In this document: positions 34,324 to 49,874 of the stretch, piece after piece | Numbering within the stretch: the stretch's first letter is position 1 | Layout: every line of letters begins with the position of its first letter | Source of the DNA: Iris pallida | Lineage: Eukaryota > Streptophyta > Magnoliopsida > Asparagales > Iridaceae | Direction: 5' to 3' | Length of the DNA: 64,000 nucleotides | Assembly: GCA_029216955.1 (NCBI GenBank) | Contig: JANAVB010015600.1 | Span: 24,074,538 to 24,138,537, forward strand | Translations under genes and position numbers: made by a program | Notes under the pieces: generated by a model | What the model was told of the DNA's origin: nothing | Databases searched by the model: none | What the model saw: the letters and a program-made list of their open reading frames with translations, nothing else

Positions 34324-36961
34324 TTGACTTGAGAGAAGATCCCAATGCTGAAAGATTTGCCTCTACATTTAATACTTCTGAATACAAGGAAGATTTATCA
34401 CACGTGTCATATCCGCATTATGACCTTCCTGAAGCCAGGAGAGTTGTACTCGCAGCTCAAGAGAACTCCACTCTACTATGTTTGATGAATGGATAGCCTC
34501 TATAAAGTGTAGACAATATAGTTCATAAGAAACCGGGCCTCTTGTTTGGTGATGCTATTAAGAAAATATCACAGTCCAAGGATAAGAAGGAAGGCAGGGT
34601 GTATCAGTGTAGTGAGGGCAGAATGATGTACCTCCAGGAAATGTCGAAATATCTATCATTGTCTCGATATAAATTTTTGAGTTACCCTCGCCGAATGGCA
34701 TGGGATATAAATCCGCAGCAACAGGCAAGAATGGGAAGAATCTCCTACAGACTAGGTCCACATAGTAGAGACCAATTCTATAGCACCTCAGATAAATACA
34801 GCTCCCATCTGAGAGGTCTGATGCCAGGTTGTGTACCTCCCGAGGATTCCTCGCTATTACTCCCAGTCAGAGTACCAATTTTTGCGAACGAGTTGGCCAA
34901 AGTTGAAGGAAGATACCCGAACCATACCATGCGAATGACAGGCCTGGTAAATCTACATATTAAGCGCTGGAGTAGCTTGGCTAACTGGGTTCTGAATTAC
35001 GTCAAAGATATGCTTCTGGAGATAGGTCTTTATGAAGCAGTATGGGCTACAGTTTATGGGTTCCGCCCGAATGTACATATAATCCTGGCTCTGGTAGAAA
35101 GGTATAACGATAAGACCAGAACCTTTATGACCCCGCATGGGGAGATCGGTTTTGTCCTTCACGAGATGAAGTTTCTTTCTTACCTGCCGATGGGAAACAA
35201 CCCGTACGAGGAGTATGTACCTACCAATGAAGAATTGGACATACTATTAACAGAAAATCCTGAAATGGTAGGGGTTTTCAAGGAGCTCTTGTGTCACTAC
35301 AAGATATGCTCCCTCTACTACAAGAGTGCCACCGTAGGGACCTGCTACACATCCAATTGGCTGCCTTATTTATTCTTGGGTCATATTCATGAAGACAAAA
35401 TCTTCGATACTCAGGCTTGTGACCCTTGTTTCTTCAAACCAATCGACAAAAGCGACATCTAGAAACTGATGGAGAAGTACGATCAGTATGGCAACGAGCT
35501 AGACGAAGATTGGTCCCCTTTCAAAGCAGGTGACACGATCGAAAGTTATTTCATACAAGGTTATAGACCTATGTCTAAAGAAGCCCAGTTGGAGGGCTTT
35601 CCTTCCATATGGCTGCGACGGTTCGTAGTCCCTGGAGGTAGTGCTGTCGACAGATTTCACCGGGGCATCCTGTTTGCTGCAGTACGCCTTGTATTTGGTT
35701 ACATGATGGATCTCCTTTCAGCGATAACTTGTCGCTTAAATGCAGGCCTACGCTTCTTTTTATACACTATGTTGCATGATAAAAATGCCAGAAATAAATT
35801 TCCCCGTACTGAAATGCCCTACACATATATATACGGGTGGCTGTTCTTGCATTATCCTGGTTTGAGGGACCCGAATATGAGTGTAGTAGGAGGGGACTTC
35901 ATGAGGTGGTATTCCAACGCCCGTTGGACTATCAGCGCGTTATCATAATGCCGACGAGCATTGAATAAGGGTTCTGGATGGAGATTCCAATGCATCCCTC
36001 CCCCTCAAGAGTATGAACACTTTCCTCCCAATCTTATGGATTTGGAAGCCAAATCGCTCTGTCTGATTCCCTCTATCTTTGAGTGGTTGAAGTCAATTCG
36101 GCCATCTCATTTAGTGTTTTGGTTTGAAGATGAGTGCTTCTTGGAACCATATCTGCTAAGCCAATTTGCCCGTCAGTTTGGCTATGATCAATTACATGTG
36201 GGGAACGCCATAACTTGCCTAATTGCCCAAGGTTATTTAATTGATAGAGCCAGGGCGTGGGAATACTACAACGCTCGGGGCACAAAAGCAATATTCTCTA
36301 TGCCAAATGTCCCTTCCCAGACAAGTCCACGTATGTTGTATACATATGCGAATTTCTATACTTCAGCGAATACTTTTACTGAGAACTTCATTCTGTCCCA
36401 CAACTTTACGAGAAAAAAACTTACGAAGGCTGGGGTCTGTACAACATTTTCATTCAGAGATGTTAAAAATCAGGATCCGACCGATGATCCATTAGAAGCT
36501 TCGCTCATTGGATTTGCTGATGAAGCGACTGGTCCACTAGACGTGCTACTAAAGGTACAAAAAGACAAATCTCCTGCTAAAGGTCTTGGCAGGAAAAAGA
36601 GAGCTGAAGAATCATCAACTCATGATGATCTTCCTTCCTTACTCCAAACTGCAGAGAAGAAGAGGAAGACCGTAATGGCCGTAACTGAACCAGTCACCAC
36701 CAGGACAACACGATCCCAATCTAAACAGATAACTACTGGGACGTGTCTTGGAGTGGGTGAGATGACTCCTTCATCGGTTCTGAAGCAAAGCGGAGCCATT
36801 CCAGAAGAAATTCACGAAGAAGAACCAATAACACCCTATATCGGAAGCCTAGAAGGGAGTTACTAGTGTCCCGAGGAGATCGTCCAAGAGTGGGCTCTTC
36901 ATCCACTCTATCTGAACAGAGACACCGCTACATTCGCACCAAGATTTACCACTTCAAAAAG
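34324..36961 (+). pseudogene. Tat-2 antisense gene, main exon (plant-mobile-domain-like)
   Basis: It starts VDLREDPNAERFAS and aligns along its length with Tat-1 exon 2: PRRMAWDINPQQQARMG, SSLLLPVRVPIFANE, the PMD-like FMTPHGEIGFVLHEMKFL with LPMG, GTCYTSNWLPYLF, FHRGILFAAVRLVFGY, RPSHLVFWFEDECFLEPYL and FARQFGYDQLHVGNAITCL. Relative to Tat-1, PCGE reads PHGE. Stops occur at about 34495, 34504, 35460, 35946 and 36864. The C-terminal part is basic, then Ser/Thr-rich. It keeps the same codon phase at its acceptor as Tat-1. Conservation of the protein between two diverged elements argues for past selection on this gene. Confidence 0.75.
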
Positions 36962-37029
36962 GTAGTTAATATTATTTTTGTAAAATCATGTCTAACTGAA
37001 TTTTGACATATTTATTTTTTTAACTGCAG
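36962..37029 (+). other. Candidate intron of the Tat-2 antisense gene (68 bp), absent from Tat-1
   Basis: The donor is AAAAG|GTAGTTAATA and the acceptor TTTTTTAACTGCAG|ATATT. The flanking protein matches Tat-1 exon 2 without an intron there (TVVASAIAGVTMSSSTP versus ITVLAAAGIMMSCPTP). Confidence 0.5.
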
Positions 37030-37105
37030 ATATTAACGTTCCGGCTCCGGTCATAACTGTTCCTATAACTGTGTTAGCTGCCGCAGGAATTATGATGTCA
37101 TGTCC
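37030..37105 (+). pseudogene. Tat-2 antisense gene, exon part left of LARD-2
   Basis: It encodes NVPAPVITVPITVLAAAGI and joins across LARD-2 to SCPTPRVPKT at 54163 (also 48462). The last five bases, TGTCC, are the LARD-2 TSD. Confidence 0.7.
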
Positions 37106-38016
37106 TGTCACTCCCAGTTTTCATGAACAGGGGTATTTTGGTCATTTTTAATTTTTGAATATTTTTAAAATTATTTATTTATTTATGATATTATTTTGGG
37201 GTTATTTTAGTCGGGTTCGAATTTTAACTCAATCCGACTTGTAACGGGGACCCGGGGTAGTTTTGACTTTAGTGGGATCTACTCATTAATTAGGCATGAC
37301 CCATATGATATTATTTTAGTTAGTGTGATTGACTAATTATTCATGGGTATGTTAGGTTTAATTAGAGACTTAAAACTAGACTAATTTAGCCTCAACCTAA
37401 GCCCATTCCTAATTTAATTCAATATGAGTTAGTGGAGGGTATTATTGACATTTACTAATAGGGACACCTAGCTTGTTGTGGCCGGCCAAGACTAGGAGGG
37501 GGTGAGTCACTTCCTTCATTCATTTCTATCCACAAATTTCTCTCTCATGTTCTTCCCCAAATTTTGTGAGGAATCCCCATTGATTTCATCTCCAAATCAA
37601 TCCCTTCTTCCACCAAATCTTCTTTATTTCTTCTCTACTCTATGGTTAGAGGGTGCGAGCCAAGTTTGGGAGGATTCGGCTCTTGTTCGTGTCCATTTGG
37701 AGGTCTCTACATGTCGGTGTCGTGTCGGAAGGGTTTTTCTTGGAATCTCTCTCCCAGAAGGTATAATCTTTCCTCTAATCCACCCCCACATGCATATAGG
37801 ATTATTTTGAACCCATAGGAATGACCTCCATGGTTCTATCTCTATTTGTGTCCATTTCGTGTCCATTTGGAGGTCACAGGAGTGTCCTTTGTATTGTGCT
37901 TTGTGTCCATGTGGAAAACCCCCAATTTTGGATACACCATGTGGTTAATATTTGTGTGATTTATTATTCCTATTTTATTTTCAGATTTTAGATTTCTAGA
38001 GTGTTGCTCTTAATAT

Positions 38017-38330
<314 letters not shown>

Positions 38331-38374
38331 GTCAATATATATAATTGTGTTTGTGTGTCTATATCTATGGTATC

Positions 38375-38406
<32 letters not shown>

Positions 38407-39898
38407 AGTATGGATATATATATGTATGTGTGTGTGTCTATATTTGTATGTATCTATCTGGTGGTTGTGGTAAGTGTGGTGTTAGAGTAGTGATGGTTTA
38501 GTGGAGTGTTAGTGGTAGTAGAGAGTGGTATAGAGTGGTAGGGAGAATGATAGATAGATGGTTAGATGGGAGGGGAAGTATGGAGAGATGTAGAGAGAGT
38601 TAGAGTGATAGAGGGAGTGAGGGAATGAGGGAATAGGGGGGGGGTTTGTTCTGCTGCAACAGCAGCAGTAGTATGTGGAAATCAGTCCCCACAGGGGACT
38701 GATTTTGGGCTGCAACAGCAGCAGTGTAGAGCAGTAGTAGCAGCAGCTACTAGCTGCCATACAGAGGGGAGAGATGGGCAGCCCATGGACAGTCTTGACA
38801 GCCCCTATTTCAGTCCCCCTATAGCCCCATTTCAGCCACCCATTAGCCCCATGGATAGCTCTATATCACCTACAAATCAGCCTATAAATCAGCCATTTGG
38901 AAGTCCAATATTAGCCCCCTATTCCTATTCAATCAGCCCTTCATTCTTCCACCATCCATTCATTCATTCAGTCTTTCATACACCCATTTTTATTCATTAA
39001 TTCTTCCATACCTTCATTCAATTCATTCATTCATGCATTCTTCCACCCATTCATTTATACTTTCCATTTATTCCTCCATTCCCATTCACCCTTCCATGTT
39101 TTCATTATCAACTCATTCAATGATTCATTCATTTTTCACTTCCTTCACATATCCACATACATTCACATATACCATTCACCCCATGTATCATTCATCCTCT
39201 CATTCATTCATTTTTCTATTTTTATTTCATCCTTCTATTCATATATCAATACACATCCTATCCATTCATTCAACCATTCACTCATGCATCGACCATTCCA
39301 AAACCCCTATATACATGTATGCCCCACAAATTGATCCACTAGAAGCCTATCTAAAAACCCTTAGTTAGTGCCTAGTTGAGTGGTGTCTAGTGTGGATTGA
39401 GTGTCTAGTTAGAGGGGTATGTTAGTACATAGTTAGTGATTTATGTTAGTGTTAGTAGTGAGTTAACTAAGTTAGTATCCTAGTGGACTATTAGAGAGGG
39501 CTAACCTAGACACTAGGAGAGTATGGGAGAGTGAACTAGGAAGGTTGGTAGAAAGTAGGGTGTGGTATATCAAGATACCACAGCGTATCATGACGATACA
39601 CTAAGGTAATGTTGAGATGACCAACATGACCATAAGATGGATTAGATGCCCAAGAACCCTAGATTTCTTGGTTGGCAAACCCTAGATAGGATAGTATCTA
39701 TCTACCCTAAGAAGCCTAGGCTAGTATCCTGAGATCTAGAGGGGTTTCCTTTGTAATAGGCAAGGTATTGGTATTTACCTTGTGGAGGATAAATGTAGGT
39801 AATGGGTATTGTTAAGATATTGAGTTTGACTTTTAATATAGGGTTAGAAATTGGTTGTCTTGGTAGGTAATGACTAGATGAGGGTAGATTAGACTAGT

Positions 39899-40264
39899 CT
39901 TGACCTCCGTTGACCAAGAGTTGACTTTTTGACCGAAAGTCAACTTCAAGTCAACGCTTGACTAGAATCGAGCCAAAACCAAATCAGAGTTGACTAGTTG
40001 GCAGAAAGTCAACAGTTGGTCAATATTTGACTAGTTTGACCTAGGGTTGACACAGGGTTGACTCAGTGTTGACCGGAGTTGACCAGAGTTGACTTTTTGA
40101 CCAAAAATCAACTATAAGTCAACCCTTGACCCAGTATGACCTAGTTTGACTTGGATTGACTTTCTGTGACCTTGTTTGACCTTGGTTGTTTTAGTGTGAC
40201 CTAGTTTGGCTCAGTATGACCTAGTTTAGCTTGGTGTAACTTAGTTTGACCTAGTTTTGACTTA
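39899..40264. promoter_or_regulatory. W-box-like TTGAC array in the LARD-2 5' LTR
   Basis: I count about 20 TTGAC on the plus strand and 5 on the minus strand in about 365 bp, nearly all followed by C or T. Chance would give fewer than one TTGAC[CT]. Homologous arrays are at 46578-46945 and 52287-52647. Confidence 0.6.
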
Positions 40265-42056
40265 GACTTGCATATCATGGCTAGATTAACTTTATTTTCA
40301 TTATTAAATCCTGTTTGGACTCATGGTATCTCATCTTTAGGTCTGTGATATCTCTGAGCGTCTGTTCACCTTATCAGCTCAGGACCACAGGCGAGTATAT
40401 TTACTGATAGTTTTCATTGTCTTGATATCTGCTATATCCGATTCAGTTGTAGTGTCTTACTCGATTTTCGATCACGATAGTTCACGGACTAGTATACGTT
40501 GGATCATGACATGGAATGTTATTCCTAGACATTTGTGGTATATTGGTACATTTTTTGTCTTATTCCGTGTATTAATATAGACACTATTCCTAAGGGAACT
40601 TGCTACCCTCTTATGGAATCCCGTGTCATGACGTGTCATATCCAGATCCATTATACTATTCGGGGATGGAGGAATTATTAGGGGTTATGTGATCAAAGCT
40701 CCATGTCACTATTTTGCTTACGTGCTCTCACCTCACATAGGGTGTAGCAGATTCCTTCGTGTGCTTGTTATCCAGGTTGGCCGGCATGACTTTTCGTGAG
40801 ATTTTCGTGTGAATGTCGGGCCAAGTAGTTAGCCTGATCATGATTCCCTAGCCGATCACATAGCGCTCTAATAATTCAAGTCACATTTTATATTTATTTA
40901 TCATAGGAGGCTAGGTTCTATTCGGGAGAAGGGTTACAACCCCGGTCCTTGTTTGGTTTAAGGGTTGTAACTCGACTTCCGAATAGTTCCCAAGTCATCC
41001 TGTATGTATACTGTCGTCCTATTCAGTACTCACATCTGTTATATATTTTCTGTTGATTTTACTCTCTATTTCACATGTTCTACATTCTTTTATGCTATAC
41101 TTTGATTGGAGGCTAGGTTATGTTCGGGAGAAGGATTACAACCCCGGTCCTTGTTTGGTTTACGGGTTGTAAGTCGACTTTCGAATGGCTCCAAAGTTTT
41201 CACTTATCCTTGTCTTGTATTTCATTATACTGTCTCTTATAGAATTTGTCAATTCATATGGAACTTCTGTTAGTATTTGTACTTGCTTATTTTCCTGACA
41301 GGATACCGTTGACATATTACAGATGTTTCTGAGACAGGCTGCTCGACCTACTATGGGGTCGAGCTAGATGGAGACTTAGGCCAGGGCTGTGGCCTGATAG
41401 TTGAGCCACTAGATTTTATACTCCCAGACTAGTTAGTTTAGTTAGGCTTGCCTGGACTGCGATCCAGCTTTTGTTTTAGACTATAGTAGTTTATATTCAT
41501 ATTTTGTGACTCTGTGATGTTGTTTGCTTCTCTCTAGCTGTGTTGGGTGTTGAACTCATTTTCTGTTTTCATATCTATCATATTTCTATTTCGTGCTATA
41601 TATCCTAGTTTGTTTTTGTGATTGAGGCTGTATTGCTAAGTCACCTCCATTCGGAGTGTATATACTGTACAGGTACCTTTATACTGTTTAGTGTAGTTTT
41701 TTGTAGACGACCTATACAGCGGCTACCGCCGATTCTGCAGCGTAGGCTGGACGTACCCACTTCTCGTTCCCCTAATCAGGGTCCAGGTCGTGACAAATTT
41801 TTGTGGTGGCTCATGCAGGTCAGTGTCGCAATTAGTACGATCTCGTAATGGTGCTCGACTTAGAGTACTAATTACGAGCCTACGACTAGGACATAGGATC
41901 TAGGATATGATAGGAGTTACTCAATCACTTTTTAGGAAAATTCTGATCTTTTGATTACCGTGACGACTCTTCTTGCATTTGAATTCAATTGTCCTCCTTT
42001 GATAATATCTAATCTTGTGCCATATTGATCTCTTGGGTTCAATTCGTCCTCAGGAT

Positions 42057-42900
42057 GGCGATTACTCGCTCTCAGGCAGCAGGACGTAGTACAGTTCCAG
42101 AGAGATTCGATCCAGCAGAACCTCCACCTCCGGCTATGGGAGTAGCAGTCGAGAGAGCAGCAGTCTCAGTTCCTGCCCTTCAGGCGGGAGTAGCAGCGAC
42201 AGTTCCAGGAGGTCTTCCACCTCCAGCAACGGGACCGTCCGTAGTCGTTCCTGAGACTCTTCCATCGCCGTCTCCGCTACCGACTGATACTCAGCAGATG
42301 ATGGCCCTTCTGTAGCAGATATTACAGACCCAGAGAGCACAGGCAGAGGTGTTACGACAGAGCATGGAGAACCCCCATCAGCTGGCAATGGCAGCAGTAG
42401 AGAGGGTTGCACCGGGTACAGTTAAGGGTACCCCAGTTCAGCACCAAGGACAGGACCAGAGACAGACTACTCTGTGCGGCTTCTGCGGGAAGCTGGGGCA
42501 CACCTGGGAGGTTTGTAGGATAAGGTTGGGCGTGTGTCTATACTCTGGGGCACCCGACCACCAGCTGAAGGATTGCCACGTTCGTGGAGTCCGAGGAGGC
42601 CAGGACAGAGTACATCAGGCACCAGCACATGTCGACCAGTAGCAGGGTCAGGGCAAGAGGCAGGCCATCCAGTATGCTTTCTGCAAGAAGATGGGGCACA
42701 CCCGGGAGGTTTGCAGGATGAGGCTGGGAGTTTGTTTATTCTGTGGAGCTCCAGATCACCAGATGAGGAACTGTACTGCTCGTGCAGCCAGAGAGGCAGA
42801 CCAGGACGGAGTATAGCAGGCCAGGGAAGGGCAGCAGGGGCGAGCTTTCGCCATGACAGTTGGGGACATTCAGGCAGTACCAGGGCAGATTGCAGGTTCC
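42057..42900 (+). pseudogene. LARD-2 gag fragment with duplicated zinc knuckles
   Basis: The frame starts MAITRSQAAGRSTVPE at 42055-42057. A Pro/Ala-rich stretch follows, with a stop at 42313. Next is a knuckle pair CGFCGKLGHTWEVC and CLYSGAPDHQLKDC (second Cys lost), then a second pair AFCKKMGHTREVC (first Cys lost) and CLFCGAPDHQMRNC. The two pairs (about 42475-42590 and 42670-42785) are an internal duplication. The gag core upstream of the knuckles is missing. It would bind RNA if translated, but it is broken by stops. Confidence 0.7.
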
Positions 42901-43849
42901 AATCTTTCGATCTCATTTCCGCATTTGCCTCCTTATAAACTGTTGAATTTCGATTCCATCTGTTCCTTGATTGTTTGATGAAAATTTTTGTTCTTGTGAT
43001 GTGATTTTCTTCTGAGATAAGTCGTATGGGCTAGGTCACCTCGAATTATAAGATTTAGAATCCTCTAGGGTCATGCTAGCAGGAATAGTGAGGACATATA
43101 GTCGGACTATGGATATATTTCTCGGGTGTAGGAATTTAAGATTTTTGCTGCCAAGCATGCGACAATGAGAAAATTTTAAATACCATGATTCTAGAGGTAT
43201 GTACCATAGTCAAGGACTCTGTGATTATCGTAGCTATGCTCACTAGCATGGCAGAGATTCTGAGTATCATGATTTTGGACAGACGCATATGATTGTCGAA
43301 CTGCATGATTTTTTCTGTGTTTACTTTGTTTTAATTTTTGAGGATGAATTCTTTTAAGGTGGATAGACTTGTAGCACCAAGTTTCTAATTGAGAGTAATT
43401 TTAAATTTTATAGTTTTAGTCATTTAATTATTGTCATTAATTCATGCTTTAATTTTGGAGATTTTAATTATTTTGAAACTTTAAGCCATGACTTGAGATT
43501 TTTGATGTTTTGCTAGTGAAACCTTAGAGACTGTTTGACCTAGAGCCTAACCATGTGATTTGGATGTATTCAGTATCATTTCTGGTCCAAGGATATTTTG
43601 GTCATTGGACCTCCTTGATTTATTTTTGATATTTTGCATTGGTGATTGTTGATTTGGCTTTTGATAGGTGAGATTTTGTGTTGGTTTCGTGTCCGTGTCG
43701 GACACGTAACAGTTTTTATTTGCAAGTGTTATTGTGCCTTAAGAGATTTTATTTTTGCTGAATTTTTTTTGGAAGTATTCGAGAGGGATTATTTTCTACA
43801 TGTGTTTTTCTGTGACTGCTTTGTTTTAATTTTGAGGACGAAATTTTTT

Positions 43850-43863
43850 AAGGTGGATAGATT
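43850..43863 (+). other. Polypurine tract of LARD-2
   Basis: AAGGTGGATAGATT directly before TGTCACCC. Confidence 0.8.
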
Positions 43864-48461
<4,598 letters not shown>

Positions 48462-49490
48462 TGTCCAACTCCAAGAGTTCCAAAGACTATACTTCCTAAG
48501 AAGGAATTGCCTAATCCTGATGTCACTGTCCCTTCTGTAGCCCAAAATCCCACTCAATCTCAGGAGGATCAAGAAATGATAGCGGCTTTTGAAGGTTGTG
48601 ATTTTGGAGATTCCTTAAATGAAGATGATCTCACCATTGCTATTGAAGGTGAACAAGCATCAATAGAAGTTATACTGAACGAAGAGGGACTTGTCGAAGA
48701 GGGCCAGACCACTGTTGCGGGTGAAGAACACACTATTGATGATAAAGAGCACTTAGGCCAGAGAACTGATGAACCCAAAACTCCTGAAGAGGTTCACGAA
48801 GATCATCCTGGAGCTTCTGAAGCATCTAGGATTGTTGAATATCCTAAAGCTGATACTACAGGGATTAAAACCTCTGAAGATCAAACCCCAAAGGAGACAA
48901 ACACAATTATCCTTCCTCTTCAAGCAAAGTCAGGGCCGAAAGTAGCCGCTTTTTATCGAGAGGTTCGAAAGCTGGAAGCAGTCAAGCAGTAGTGTCTGAG
49001 AACACAATGTCGAGACTTCGTATAGAAGCAGCCATGCCTCGTGAAACACCGTATGTACTACCAGGTGTTTTACTGAAACAAAATGGCGACTCTGCTGGGG
49101 ACGACCTTCTCCTTTGACGAGGCGGCAATTGCTCAATACGATAATGTTTCGGTCGGTTCGACCTAGAAGACTTTGGTTTTGCACTTCGACCAGACTGCCT
49201 ACGAAGAAATGCTCCGGACTGGGGGTAGCACTCGCTGCTCCAATGTTCAAAAATCGCAAAAGGCGCAAATAGTTTGGGTTCCCAAATCCAAGGCATTCTC
49301 GGATCTCCCTACTGTCTCTTCAGGCAAAGGAATCATTCCTACTCCTGTTGTAGAGACTCCCATCTGTGATGAGGCAGTCTCTACTTCTGTGGTACGCCAT
49401 AGGCATAAAAACAAGCCTCCCATTTGTAACATGACAGACCCTTCAGTGTTACGCTCTGGGTGTAAAAATCACAGAGAAGGGTCTTAAAAT
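48462..49490 (+). pseudogene. Duplicated piece of the Tat-2 antisense gene plus PBS-leader module (unit A copy)
   Basis: The 226-codon frame to 48992 encodes an acidic segment (CDFGDSLNEDDLTIAIEGEQ and beyond), similar in place and character to the acidic region of Tat-1 exon 2 (CDFGLHDN). At 49083 an ATG plus PBS-like TGGCGACTCTGCTGGGGAC starts a MATLLGTTFSFDEA frame that is broken by TAG near 49167. The copy is cut at 49490 by the duplication junction. Confidence 0.75.
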
Positions 49491-49874
49491 TTTAAGCCAT
49501 GACTTGAGATTTTTGATGTTTTGCTAGTAAAACCTTAGAGACTGTTTGACCTAGAGCCTAACCATGTGATTTGGATGTATTCAGTATCATTTCTGGTCCA
49601 AGGATATTTTGGTCATTGGATCTCTTTGATTTATTTTTGATATTTTGCATTGGTGATTGTTGATTTGGCTTTTGATAGGTGAGATTTTGTGTTGGTTTCG
49701 TGTCCATGTCAGACACGTAGCAGTTTTTCTTTGCAAGTGTTGTTGTGCCTTAAGAGATTTTATTTTTGCTGAATTTTTTTTGAAAGTATTCGAGAGGGAT
49801 TGTTTTCTACATGTGTTTTTCTGTGACTGCTTTATTTTAATTTCGAGGACGAAATTTTTTAAGGTGGATAGATT

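Larger units (their letters stand above)
41796..43863 (+). other. LARD-2 interior
   Basis: After the LTR it reads AATTTTTGTGGTGGCTCATGC; no convincing PBS. A gag-like frame follows, then about 900 bp without a gene. That stretch includes the LARD-conserved block (43005-43310), a first PPT-like tract (43355-43369) followed by an LTR-like start TGTAGCACC, and the real PPT (43850-43863). Confidence 0.75.
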
